64,000 bases of DNA from Candidatus Methanohalarchaeum thermophilum (GTDB lineage Archaea; Halobacteriota; Methanonatronarchaeia; Methanonatronarchaeales; Methanonatronarchaeaceae), in contig MSDW01000001.1 of the NCBI GenBank assembly GCA_001914405.1, positions 806,001 to 870,000 on the forward strand. Reading direction: 5' to 3'. A program made the position numbers and the translations under genes. Numbering within the stretch: the first letter of the stretch is position 1; the number at the start of each line of letters is the position of its first letter. Below are positions 42,818-53,070 of the stretch, in pieces. The notes under the pieces were generated by a model. That model was not told the DNA's origin. It made no database searches and worked only from the letters and a program-made list of their open reading frames with translations.

Positions 42818-44464
42818 TTACTTTTTTTCTTCTGATTTCTTAATTAAATCCATGTTAGTTACTTCGAATACTTTTTCTGGGCATCTTGTTTCACATTTCA
42901 AGCATCCGGAGCCTAGGCATTTACTTGTGTTTAGTTTTATCTCGTAGGATCCATTTTTTTCGGTCATTTCTAGGGCATTTTCTGGGCAAACTTTTACGCA
43001 GGTCCCGCATCCTGTACATCCTGGGAATTCTTTTATTAGGTAGCCTCCCATTTTGTCGAGGATTCTTAGTCCCTTCTCTCCAAGATCAACTATATCTCTT
43101 TTAACTCTTTCATGTATTTTGGGTTTTACCTTTTTCTTAGGTAACTTCTGGATTCCATCTCTTTTTATCATAGCATTGTAAGTATCAAGTGGCATTCCTT
43201 CGTGCCAATAAGCGAGTTCATTTGTAAATAATGTTTCAAAGGTCTCGTCATCTGCGAACATTATGTGTTTTGCCCTAACAGAATCAGCTATATCTTGAAG
43301 TTCATCTAGGTATTCGGGGTTTCTCACTAGATCATTAGCTAACCTCAAAGAAGTATTTCCTACTTGATATATTCTGTCTACAGTTGGAGGTATCAGTCCA
43401 ACATTTTGGGATTTTATTGCATCTACATAGGTTCCGCTAGCTCCGCTCATGTACATGCTTTTTAATTCATCAAAACTAGTGTTGGATTCTTCCATTAATG
43501 TTATGTGTCCGGCTCTTATAGCTCCAAAGGCCTTACTAGCTTCTTCTACATCTTTTTCACTTAAAGTTATACCATCTTGTAGATGGATTTTTTTGTCACT
43601 TGTCTTTATTTTAGGTCTATCTATTAAATTTGATTCTATTGCCGTTGAAATTGCTGCTATTACTCCAGTGCCTGTTATACCTTCAGCCTTGTTATGCATT
43701 TTTCCTTTTTCCTCTAACTCACCATTTTTTGGGTCAACTACATCTCCGGATTCGGAATTTAATTCTTCGTCGAGAACAATGTTTCTCCAGTTGTTTTTGT
43801 TTATATCACTGATGCTTCCAGGTCTTGCTAACATTCCTCTACCGATGTGTTGTCCCTCTATTGCAGGTCCAGCGGCTGCAGACCCTGAATATATGTTGTC
43901 TTCTGTTTTAATAGCCATCTCTGCGTTTGTACCGTAATCTGTAACTAAAGAAGGCTCTTCTTCATCCAAGAAATTTGTTTTGACCATCATTGCTAAAGCA
44001 TCAGCTCCTACTTCATGTTTTATTGCAGGAGGAATGAACACTTCAGCATTAGTCCCTAAATCTATACCGAGTTCTACGCTGTCTTTAGTTTTTCCATCTC
44101 GATTTGGAGGAGTAACATTCCTTTTTCCAAGTGCTTTGTCCCCCACATAAGCTAGATCCCTGATTTCTATATTTTCAAAGATTGAAAGCTGTATAGGGTT
44201 TCCACAGACCGATAACCTAACTGCATTTGATAAATCAACATCGAGTAAGGTTAATAATTTGTTAATTGCTTCTATCATTAATTCATTAGCAACTTCTTCT
44301 CCTCGTTCAATTGCAAAAGTCAAATGATCCATTACATTTGCTCCTGGTATAGGATGATTCATAGTAATTGCAGTTGAAATTACTTTGTCAGAATCTAGGT
44401 TAATTGCTTGAGCTCTAATGCCACTTGTCCCAATATCTATAGCTACACCTAGGTTTTTTCCCAT
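42818..44464 (-). CDS. ramA: Corrinoid protein reductive activase RamA
   Basis: A 548-residue ATP-dependent iron-sulfur protein that reduces Co(II) corrinoid proteins back to Co(I). The ASKHA/DUF4445-type core begins GVAIDIGTSGIRAQAINLD and includes LGIDLGTNAEVFIPP, VTDYGTNAEMAIK, SAAAGPAIEGQHIGRGM, GITGTGVIAAIS and YMSGASGTYVD. The C-terminus carries two cysteine clusters, CTGCGTCVKVCPENA and CLGSGCLKCETRCPEK, for [4Fe-4S] centres. It lies 1.6 kb from mtaB, separated by elements C and E. A second, ferredoxin-type activase is at 54780-56690. Confidence 0.92.
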   Translation of the reverse strand: MGKNLGVAIDIGTSGIRAQAINLDSDKVISTAITMNHPIPGANVMDHLTFAIERGEEVANELMIEAINKLLTLLDVDLSNAVRLSVCGNPIQLSIFENIEIRDLAYVGDKALGKRNVTPPNRDGKTKDSVELGIDLGTNAEVFIPPAIKHEVGADALAMMVKTNFLDEEEPSLVTDYGTNAEMAIKTEDNIYSGSAAAGPAIEGQHIGRGMLARPGSISDINKNNWRNIVLDEELNSESGDVVDPKNGELEEKGKMHNKAEGITGTGVIAAISTAIESNLIDRPKIKTSDKKIHLQDGITLSEKDVEEASKAFGAIRAGHITLMEESNTSFDELKSMYMSGASGTYVDAIKSQNVGLIPPTVDRIYQVGNTSLRLANDLVRNPEYLDELQDIADSVRAKHIMFADDETFETLFTNELAYWHEGMPLDTYNAMIKRDGIQKLPKKKVKPKIHERVKRDIVDLGEKGLRILDKMGGYLIKEFPGCTGCGTCVKVCPENALEMTEKNGSYEIKLNTSKCLGSGCLKCETRCPEKVFEVTNMDLIKKSEEKK

Positions 44465-44790
44465 CTTAAACCACTTATGTAAAGCATAAAACCTACCTCA
44501 CCTTTAAACTTATCTCTACATACATAGAAAAATAACGATTAAACCAAGAAAAGCAACGATAACTCATTTTGTATATACTAAAGCTTGGTTATCCTCCTTT
44601 ATAGATATTAGAGATATAAAAGTATTATTAATAGATAATACTCATATCTAAACGAATATTCACCACATAAACCAAGTGATTCCTAATATCAATAAGCTTA
44701 AAACCTAATATTCATTTTTAACAATATAAAAAATCATCTATTATCCATAAAAAAAAGATCTATGGAATCTTAACTCTTTTTAGGTTTTAG
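44465..44790. other. AT-rich gap upstream of ramA
   Basis: About 325 bases of very AT-rich sequence, presumably holding the ramA promoter on the minus strand. I see no gene, RNA or clear repeat in it. Confidence 0.4.
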
Positions 44791-45139
44791 TTTATCTTAG
44801 TGGTTGGGTAAGATGTCGTTTTTTAGGGGGAGGAGGATATACTTAATTTAGTTTTTAGGTAGTTTTGATGTTACTAAGAGTATTAGGTTTATAGTACGTC
44901 GTTGGAGGGCTTGGAACAGGGTACCCCTATGACCGAGCCCAGACCAAGGGTACATGCTAATTAGTGAAAGACATAGGTGATCTCTTGGAAAACAGTGTAA
45001 ATCCCTTGGAACCTGTAAGTAGAGCCAAGCCGTGCTCGGCATAGACCACCTAGTAAGGTCCTCAACTTCAAACCTGAAGCCCTCCAAATAGGTGGAAGCA
45101 CCCCTCCTGATCCTTGATTAGGTAGGTAAGAAGGTTACC
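44791..45139 (+). mobile_element. Non-autonomous IS605-type element (I)
   Basis: The left end is TTTATCTTAGTGG then TTGGGTAAGATG. The right end is a hairpin CCTGATC-CTT-GATTAGG followed by TAGGTAAGAAGGTTAC. The interior is moderately GC-rich with short helices (CCAAGCCGTGCTCGG) but does not align clearly with the A/C core. It is immediately followed by the tnpB element at 45165. Non-coding. Confidence 0.5.
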
Positions 45140-45164
45140 CAAATTGATTTTCATAGCGGTAACA

Positions 45165-46546
<1,382 letters not shown>

Positions 46547-46587
46547 GTTCAGTTCTTATCCACTTATTTTTTAAATGTTTGAGAGAC

Positions 46588-47067
46588 GCTGTGACATGTT
46601 ATCCGCCTTAGAAGGATGGAGCTTACATCCATTCACACCCACCTAGCTCCAAGGTTGAGATATTACCATAAAAGTAACGCAAAAAGCCGTCAATTCCTTA
46701 TATGCCATTTTCATGAGTTCTCCCTTTGCATATCACCGACTTCCATCCAAAAATAGGAAGAATTGAGTCTTATGTCAACCGAAGCTCAGTTAGCACTCCC
46801 ACAAGCACCCTCTCCACCGTCCACAGCTAACAAAAAATCGAATCCCCAAAAACCCATAACATCCCCCATACTCGGCTCCAAAAACTAGAAGAAAACTCCC
46901 TCACAATATCTATTGCGGAAGAGCTTAAACGCTCAAAGCCATCTCGGTTACCTAGGACTCGGCTCATAGGCTTGGAACCTCTAAAAATGACCTATATAGT
47001 TTCTCTACAATAAAAATGTGCCGAATAATCCTCTAACCAATCAGAAGATAAGGAGGATTTCTCGGCA
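46588..47067 (-). mobile_element. Non-autonomous IS605-type element (J)
   Basis: The high-coordinate end is a nested hairpin (TGCCGA 47019-47024 / TCGGCA 47062-47067, with ATCCTC 47028-47033 / GAGGAT 47053-47058 inside). The low-coordinate end reads, on the minus strand, CATCCTTCTAAGGCGGAT then ATGTCACAGCG, like element H's right end. An internal helix TGGAGCT/AGCTCCA (46617-46651) is clear. No coding frame. It fills the gap between the haloarchaeal tnpB element and mttB1, and may lie in the mttB1 upstream region. Confidence 0.5.
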
Positions 47068-47198
47068 TTAAAGTTAAAGGTTTCTATGTATATTTTAATT
47101 GAAACATATTGTCTGGATATAGTATCTGAAAATATGATTTAAGTTTAAATTATATTAAATGTTTAATGTTAAATGGAATAGTTAATGGTGTATTATAA

Positions 47199-48632
47199 AT
47201 GAGAAGAGGAATTGAGCCATTTGAGACTCTCAAAGTATTTGGAGAGAAAGAAATTAGCGAAGTTCATAGGAATACTTTGAGGATAATGGAGCAGGTGGGT
47301 TTGAGGGTGAGGTCGAAGGATATTCTCGAGTTTTTGGGTGATAATGGCTGTGAAGTGGATTTTGATGAGCAGATGGTTTATGTTCCGAGTTATTTGGTTG
47401 AGGAGTGTATTGATAGTGATCCTTCTAGTTTTAGGTTGGGTGCTAGGGATTCTGAGAATGATGTAATGTTCCAGCAGGGTCGTTCTTATTTCTGTTCTTG
47501 TTCTGGTCCTATAAATGTACTAGATCAAGAGGAAGGGATAAATGAATCAACTAAGAAAGATTTAGATGATTCAGTTAGGTTATCAGATGCTTTAAAGAAT
47601 ATAGATATAGTTTGGCCACAGTTTAGTTTACCAAACGATCCATTACTTGGTTTACATGAAATGGATTCTGCTTTGTCTAATTCAACTAAACACATCGGGC
47701 TTTTGAATTGGTATGGCCGCAATCTAGTTGGTAAGCAGATAGATATTTTGAGAGAAGTTGCTGGAGGAGAGCAAGAACTCAGAGAGAGACCGCTTGCAAC
47801 ACTTTATGTAGAACCAACTTCACCACTTTCAATGGCCGAAGAACACGCTGAAGCGATATTAGAATGGACGGATCATGATTTACCTTATATTAATTTTCCC
47901 ATACAATTCACGGGATCTACGTCTCCTGTAACTTTAGCAGGATCGGTTTCTCAGGCTTTGGCAGAAAGCTTCTTAGGTTTGGTTATAGGCCAGCTTAATA
48001 ACCCAGGTAATCCATTTATAGGTGGTGTCTGGCCTTTTCCAATGGATCTTAAGGAAGGTAAAAGCCCGTATTTTGCAGCGGAAGCATTACTAATTCAGTC
48101 TATTTCTGGTCAGATGGCTGATTTTTATGGTATACCTGTTTTTGGTACTGGTGGATGTACTAATTCTTATTTCCCTGATGCTCAGATGGGTACTGAGATG
48201 GCTATGACTTTGATGGGAGCTTTCTATGGTGGAGAAACTCTTATACATGATATAGGATACACTGGAGCAGGAGACGCTTCCTCAATGGAAAATATGGTTT
48301 TTGCCAATGAAATTATAGAGATCTTTAAAAAACAGTCGAAAGGTGTTGATGTAAACGAAGATACTTTGGCTTTTGATTTAGTGAAGAAGATAGGTCCGGG
48401 TGGTGATTTTGTTTCGACTGAACATACCCAGAATAATCTTGATAAAATTTTTTCCCCTGAGTTTTTGAAGAGAGAAAAAATGGATTTTTTGAGGGATAAG
48501 AGCAAAAAAGCAATGAAGAAAGTCAGAAAGAAGATGAAGTCGATTTTAGAGGAGCATGAGCCTAAGCCTTTGTCTTCTTCTACACAAGAAAAAATAGACC
48601 AGGTGATTAAGGAGTCTAGTGAATTTCTTTAG
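47199..48632 (+). CDS. MttB-family (non-pyrrolysine) methyltransferase 1
   Basis: A 477-residue member of the trimethylamine methyltransferase (MttB) superfamily. Family segments are EISEVHRNTLRIMEQVGLRV, LGDNGCEVDFDEQMVYVPS, LGARDSENDVMF, LYVEPTSPLSMAEEHAEA and GTGGCTNSYFPDAQMGTEMA. In true MttB an in-frame UAG encodes pyrrolysine about two thirds along. Here the frame is uninterrupted and that region reads TNSYFPDAQ, so it is a non-Pyl member like MtgB, which demethylates glycine betaine. It opens a locus with corrinoid proteins and a BCCT transporter. Three tracts are nearly identical to mttB2, the sign of gene conversion. Substrate is inferred only. Confidence 0.8.
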   Translation: MRRGIEPFETLKVFGEKEISEVHRNTLRIMEQVGLRVRSKDILEFLGDNGCEVDFDEQMVYVPSYLVEECIDSDPSSFRLGARDSENDVMFQQGRSYFCSCSGPINVLDQEEGINESTKKDLDDSVRLSDALKNIDIVWPQFSLPNDPLLGLHEMDSALSNSTKHIGLLNWYGRNLVGKQIDILREVAGGEQELRERPLATLYVEPTSPLSMAEEHAEAILEWTDHDLPYINFPIQFTGSTSPVTLAGSVSQALAESFLGLVIGQLNNPGNPFIGGVWPFPMDLKEGKSPYFAAEALLIQSISGQMADFYGIPVFGTGGCTNSYFPDAQMGTEMAMTLMGAFYGGETLIHDIGYTGAGDASSMENMVFANEIIEIFKKQSKGVDVNEDTLAFDLVKKIGPGGDFVSTEHTQNNLDKIFSPEFLKREKMDFLRDKSKKAMKKVRKKMKSILEEHEPKPLSSSTQEKIDQVIKESSEFL

Positions 48633-48788
48633 ATGAGTAAAAAGCTTGGAGTATTCCAGCATAGTTATATAGTCTAAGTAGTTGTATTTAAGTGGATTTT
48701 GATTTTCTTTTTAACCTAACATGGTAAAAAGGTTAAGTAGCGTAACTTTTAAATATTGCCTTATTTTATTAGTTGTAATGGTGTTGAT

Positions 48789-50222
48789 ATGAGAAAGGGA
48801 GTTTCCCCGGCAGAAAATATTAGATTACTTGACGACGACGATGTACGGGAAATACACAATAACATTTTACATATAATGGAAAACATTGGCCTAAAATTAA
48901 AGAACGACGAAGTACTCGAGTTTTTGGGTGATAATGGCTGTGAAGTGGATTTTGATGAGCAGATGGTTTATGTTCCGAGTTATTTGGTTGAGGAGTGTAT
49001 TGATAGTGCTCCTTCTAGTTTTAGGTTGGGTGCTAGGGATTCTGAGAATGATGTAATGTTCCAGCAGGGTCGTTCTTATTTCTGTTCTTGTTCTGGTCCT
49101 ATAAATGTACTAGATCAAGAAGAAGGATTCAAAAAACCAGAATACGAAGACCTAGAAGAATCAATCAGAGTTGGAGATTACCTAGAAAACCTAGATGTAG
49201 TTTGGAATCAATATACCCTAGTAGATGATGAATTGCTGGGACTACAATCACTAAAAGCAATGCTAACTAACACAACTAAACATATAGGAGTTTTCAACTG
49301 GTACGGTCGCGACCTAGTCGGAAAACAGATAGAGATGCTTAAAGAAGTAGTAGGAAGCGAAGAAAGATTAAGAAAAAGACCACCAGCAACACTTTATGTA
49401 GAACCAGCTTCACCACTTTCAATGGCCGAAGAACACGCTGAAGCGATATTAGAATGGACAGATTACGGAATGCCTGTACTAAACTTCCCAATCCCTTTTG
49501 CAGGAGCAACATCACCAGCAACAATACCAGGATCGGTTTCACAGGCCCTAGCTGAAAGCTTCCTAGGACTGGTTATATCCCAGCTTAATAACCCAGGTAA
49601 CCCATTCATAGGTGGAACATGGCCATTCCCAATGGACCTAAGACAAGGAAAAAGCACTTACTTCGCAGCAGAAGCACTACTAATTCAAGCAGTTACAGGT
49701 CAGATGGCTGATTTTTATGGTATACCTGTTTTTGGTACTGGTGGATGTACTAATTCTTATTTCCCTGATGCTCAGATGGGTACTGAGATGGCTATGACTT
49801 TGATGGGAGCTTTCTATGGTGGAGAAACTCTTATACATGATATAGGATACACTGGAGCAGGAGACGCAGGGGCAATAGAAAACACAATATATGGAAACGA
49901 AATAGTTTCAATACTAAAAAGACAAGCAGAAGGAGTAACAATAAACGACGAAACCCTGGCACTAGAAGTAATGGAAGATGTAGGTCCACTAGGAGAATAT
50001 GTAGCAACAAAACACACTAGAGACCACATGGAAGACCTATACTTCCCAGAATTCCTAACAAGAGAAAAAATGGAAGAGGAAAGAGAACCAGACAAAAAAG
50101 CAATGAAAAGAGTACGAAGAAAATGCAACGATATATTAGAAACACATAACCCAGAGCCCGTTGACGAAGAAACAGAAAAGAAGCTAGATGAAATAATTGA
50201 TGAGGCTAGTGATTTGGCTTGA
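48789..50222 (+). CDS. MttB-family (non-pyrrolysine) methyltransferase 2
   Basis: A 477-residue paralogue of mttB1, aligned with it at a constant 1590-base offset over all three shared tracts. It has the same family segments (LGDNGCEVDFDEQ, VEPASPLSMAEEHAEA, GTGGCTNSYFPDAQMG) and no in-frame UAG. Outside the shared tracts it uses mostly A/C-ending codons, whereas the tracts are T/G-ending like mttB1. A TATA-like CTTTTAAATATTG about 35 bases before ATG 48789 suggests its own promoter. It is followed by corrinoid gene 1, which probably serves it. The likely substrate is a quaternary amine such as glycine betaine (inference from BCCT linkage). Confidence 0.8.
   Translation: MRKGVSPAENIRLLDDDDVREIHNNILHIMENIGLKLKNDEVLEFLGDNGCEVDFDEQMVYVPSYLVEECIDSAPSSFRLGARDSENDVMFQQGRSYFCSCSGPINVLDQEEGFKKPEYEDLEESIRVGDYLENLDVVWNQYTLVDDELLGLQSLKAMLTNTTKHIGVFNWYGRDLVGKQIEMLKEVVGSEERLRKRPPATLYVEPASPLSMAEEHAEAILEWTDYGMPVLNFPIPFAGATSPATIPGSVSQALAESFLGLVISQLNNPGNPFIGGTWPFPMDLRQGKSTYFAAEALLIQAVTGQMADFYGIPVFGTGGCTNSYFPDAQMGTEMAMTLMGAFYGGETLIHDIGYTGAGDAGAIENTIYGNEIVSILKRQAEGVTINDETLALEVMEDVGPLGEYVATKHTRDHMEDLYFPEFLTREKMEEEREPDKKAMKRVRRKCNDILETHNPEPVDEETEKKLDEIIDEASDLA
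48915..49120 (+). repeat. Gene-conversion tract 1 (copy of 47325-47530)
   Basis: 206 bases identical to 47325-47530 in mttB1 except one base (GCT here, GAT there, Ala versus Asp). Flanking sequence diverges abruptly on both sides. Codons in the tract are T/G-ending, unlike the rest of mttB2. Confidence 0.9.
49386..49459 (+). repeat. Gene-conversion tract 2 (copy of 47796-47869)
   Basis: 74 bases with a single mismatch to 47796-47869 in mttB1, encoding ATLYVEPxSPLSMAEEHAEA. It is flanked by clearly diverged sequence. Confidence 0.8.
49699..49867 (+). repeat. Gene-conversion tract 3 (copy of 48109-48277)
   Basis: 169 bases identical without mismatch to 48109-48277 in mttB1. It encodes the segment around GTGGCTNSYFPDAQMG that corresponds to the pyrrolysine region of canonical MttB. 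Synonymous sites are also identical, which protein-level selection alone would not produce. Confidence 0.9.
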
Positions 50223-50282
50223 TTGTTTGTTAGGTGTTTGTGTTTAGATTTGTTTGTGTTTAGATTTGGAGGTTGTTGTGTT

Positions 50283-50921
50283 ATGAGTTATTTGGATGAT
50301 ATTAAGGATGCTATTAGTGATTTTGATGAGGATCGTGGTCGTGAGTTGGCTGAGGAAGCTGTTGATGAGGGTGTTGATCCGTTAGATATTTTGGATGTTG
50401 TTAGTGAGGAGCTTGGTAAGTTGGGTGAGAAGTTTGATGCTGGTGAGATTTTTTTGCCAACGGTTATGTCTGCGGCTGATGTGGTGAAGGCGGTGATGGA
50501 TGTTGTTAATCCGGTTATTGAGGAGAGTGGTGGTGAACGTGACTCTGAGGGCAGTGTTATGATTGCCACTGTAGAGGGAGATATTCATGATATTGGTAAG
50601 AGCATGGTCGCTTCAATGCTGCTATCCAACGGATATGATGTAATAGACCTTGGTAGAGATGTACCAAACGAAGACTTCCTCAAACAGATAGAGGAAAAGA
50701 TGCCCGATGCAGTAGGAATGAGTTCAATGCTAACCACAACCATGGGAAGACAAGAAGAAATAGTCGAAGCCCTACGCGAAAAAGGACTTAAAGACAAAAT
50801 AAAAGTAATAGTCGGCGGAGCACCAATCACCCAAAGCTACGCAGACGAAATAGGAGCCGACGGATACGCCAAAGACGCAATAGAAGCCACAAAAACCCTA
50901 AACAAAATACTAAACAACTAA
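50283..50921 (+). CDS. Corrinoid (B12-binding) methyl-carrier protein 1
   Basis: A 212-residue MttC/MtgC-like protein. The helical cap has EELGKLGEKFDAGEIFLPTV and the Rossmann domain has the cobalt-ligand motif EGDIHDIGKSMVASML, then GYDVIDLGRDVP and VIVGGAPITQSYADEIGADG. It accepts a methyl group from an MttB-type protein and donates it to a CoM methylase. ATG 50283 follows GGAGGT. Base composition flips inside the gene: in 50341-50400 T is 22 and C is 4 of 60, in 50821-50880 T is 4 and C is 19. The change lies near 50590. Confidence 0.92.
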   Translation: MSYLDDIKDAISDFDEDRGRELAEEAVDEGVDPLDILDVVSEELGKLGEKFDAGEIFLPTVMSAADVVKAVMDVVNPVIEESGGERDSEGSVMIATVEGDIHDIGKSMVASMLLSNGYDVIDLGRDVPNEDFLKQIEEKMPDAVGMSSMLTTTMGRQEEIVEALREKGLKDKIKVIVGGAPITQSYADEIGADGYAKDAIEATKTLNKILNN

Positions 50922-50967
50922 AAACAAAAAACCACCCCATCTTTATATTTATTTAAAGAGTTGATAG

Positions 50968-51603
50968 ATGATGACTGAAAAAGAAGAAATTCTTGAAGGA
51001 TTGAAAGATTCTGTAATTGAACAGGATGAGGATAAGGCTAGAGAACTAGCTGAAAAGGCTTTGGATGAAGACATAGCTCCTTTCAGCGCAATTTCTGATG
51101 GCTTAGCTAAGGGAATGGAAGTTATTGGAGATAAGTTTGATGCAGATGAGTTATATCTCCCGCAGGTAATGATGTCGGCTGATGCTATGGAAGCAGCGAT
51201 GGAGGTTCTAAGACCAGCTCTACAGGAAGGAGATGGAGAAACAAAAGGCACCGTCGTATTAGGTACAGTAGAAGGCGATATACATTCAATAGGCAAAGAT
51301 GTTGTTTCTTCAATGATTGAAGGAGCCGGCTTCAGAGTTATTGACATAGGTAAGGACAAACCACCAGAAGAATTTGTAGAAAAAGCCAAAGAAGAAGCTG
51401 CAGATGTAATAGGCGCCTCAGCACTAATGAGTACTACGCGGCCGGAGCAGGAAAATATAATTGATGAACTTGGTGATAGAGACATTAAGACTATTTTTGG
51501 TGGTGCACCAGTTACAGAAGAATTTGTCAACGAAATTGGTGGTGACGCATACGCAGTAGATGGATCTGAGGCTAGAAAAGAAGTAGAAAAACTAATGGAA
51601 TAA
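50968..51603 (+). CDS. Corrinoid (B12-binding) methyl-carrier protein 2
   Basis: A 211-residue homologue of corrinoid protein 1. The cap contains LAKGMEVIGDKFDADELYLPQV. The cobalt-ligand motif is EGDIHSIGKDVVSSMI, followed by GFRVIDIGKDKP and IFGGAPVTEEFVNEIGGDA. It starts at one of two adjacent ATG codons (50968 or 50971). It is 23 bases upstream of mttB3, with which it most likely forms a pair. Codon use is mixed and lacks the strong switch seen in the preceding gene. Confidence 0.92.
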   Translation: MMTEKEEILEGLKDSVIEQDEDKARELAEKALDEDIAPFSAISDGLAKGMEVIGDKFDADELYLPQVMMSADAMEAAMEVLRPALQEGDGETKGTVVLGTVEGDIHSIGKDVVSSMIEGAGFRVIDIGKDKPPEEFVEKAKEEAADVIGASALMSTTRPEQENIIDELGDRDIKTIFGGAPVTEEFVNEIGGDAYAVDGSEARKEVEKLME

Positions 51604-51626
51604 ATTAAGTTTAGAGGTGTATAAAA

Positions 51627-53039
51627 ATGATAGAACAAAATTATAGAACAGATAAGATGTTAAATGAAGAGGATTTAAAGCAGATACATGAATCCTCTAT
51701 GGATATTTTAGAGAATACAGGTGTAGAAGTACCAAATGAAAAAATCAGAGATTTATTCAAGGAAAACGGAGCAGAAGTTGACGGGGACAGAGTTTGCATA
51801 CCAGAAACCTTGGTTGAAGAGTCTATTGAAAAAGCTCCATCAGAATTTACAATCTACGCAAGGAACTCTGACAAGAATGTAGATGTTGGAAAGGATCATG
51901 CAGTTTTAGCTCCTGGATACGGTCCTCCATATGCCACAGACATAGATGAAGGAAGACGAGAGGGAACATTTGAAGATTACAAAAACTTCGCGAAATTAGC
52001 ATCATGGAGCGATCACATCGATGTAGTTGGAGGAATAATGGTCGAACCAAAGGACATACCAGAGAAAATAAGACCCCAAAAAATGGTTCTAGGAGCAGCA
52101 GAACATTCAGATCAACCAGTATTTGGAACACCATTAAATAAAGAAAAGGCATTTGACTGCATCAAGTTAGCCAGCATGCTTCATGGCAAAGATCTAATAG
52201 ATGATAAATCTGTTTTAATTACACTTGTTAATACAACTAGTCCACTAGGATGGGATAAAAACGCACTTGATGCATTAATGGAGCACGCAAAATACAATCA
52301 AGCTGTTGTAATAGCTTCATTAATAATGTCAGGTTTAACAGGTCCAATGACAATTGCAGGAACACTTACCCTACAAAATGTAGAGGTCCTTTCAGGAATA
52401 GTTCTAACACAACTAATAAATCCGGGAACACCAGCAGTTTATGGTTCAGCATCAACGATAGCAGATATGAAAAAAGGTAACTTAACTGTAGGAGCACCTG
52501 AATATGCTAAATTTATTGGAGCAACTGCACAAATAGCAGACTACTACGACCTACCTTCTAGAGCAGGAGGGACAATTACCGATTCGCTGCTAGGAGACGC
52601 CCAAGCAGGATACGAATCAATGATGTCATCTATTTCTTCCGTATATAGTGGAATAGATTTTGTCTTACATTCTATAGGGCTTCTGGAGAACTATATGGCA
52701 ATGTCCTATGAAAAATTCATGATTGACAACGAAATACTAGGATTCATCAAAAACTACCAAGAAGGAATTGAAGTCAACGAAGATACCATAGCAAAAGAAG
52801 TTATTTCAGACATTGGCCCAGGGGACAATTACATGAGACATAGCCACACTATGGAACACATGCAGGACTTCAGAAAACCTGAATTAAGTATAAGAGAAAG
52901 CTACGAACCAGATAAAGAAGTCCCATCTACTGTAGAGAGAGCAAATGAAAAATGGAAGAAAGTACTTTCTGAATACGATTCACCTAAACTTGAAGAAGGA
53001 ATTAAAGAAAAAATGGAAGATTATATAAACGATATTTGA
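51627..53039 (+). CDS. MttB-family (non-pyrrolysine) methyltransferase 3, MtgB-like
   Basis: A 470-residue MttB-superfamily protein, only distantly similar to MttB1 and MttB2. Segments are IHESSMDILENTGVEVPNE, VLAPGYGPPYATDIDEGRR, RAGGTITDSLLGDAQAGYES and LLENYMAMSYEKFMIDNEIL, closer to the general pattern of MtgB-type enzymes than the other two. There is no in-frame UAG. GAGGTG lies eight bases before the ATG. The gene lies between corrinoid gene 2 and the BCCT transporter gene. Together they suggest uptake and demethylation of a quaternary amine, glycine betaine being the best candidate. Confidence 0.82.
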   Translation: MIEQNYRTDKMLNEEDLKQIHESSMDILENTGVEVPNEKIRDLFKENGAEVDGDRVCIPETLVEESIEKAPSEFTIYARNSDKNVDVGKDHAVLAPGYGPPYATDIDEGRREGTFEDYKNFAKLASWSDHIDVVGGIMVEPKDIPEKIRPQKMVLGAAEHSDQPVFGTPLNKEKAFDCIKLASMLHGKDLIDDKSVLITLVNTTSPLGWDKNALDALMEHAKYNQAVVIASLIMSGLTGPMTIAGTLTLQNVEVLSGIVLTQLINPGTPAVYGSASTIADMKKGNLTVGAPEYAKFIGATAQIADYYDLPSRAGGTITDSLLGDAQAGYESMMSSISSVYSGIDFVLHSIGLLENYMAMSYEKFMIDNEILGFIKNYQEGIEVNEDTIAKEVISDIGPGDNYMRHSHTMEHMQDFRKPELSIRESYEPDKEVPSTVERANEKWKKVLSEYDSPKLEEGIKEKMEDYINDI

Positions 53040-53070
53040 AAAAACTTGTCTTTAAGTTAAGGAGGAAATT

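Noticed and set aside
44848-45087. 79-codon minus-strand frame
   Set aside because: It lies inside element I with no start context or homology-like features.
47199-53039. Possible pyrrolysine codons in the MttB-family genes
   Set aside because: All three frames are open over the full family length without in-frame TAG, so pyrrolysine is not needed.
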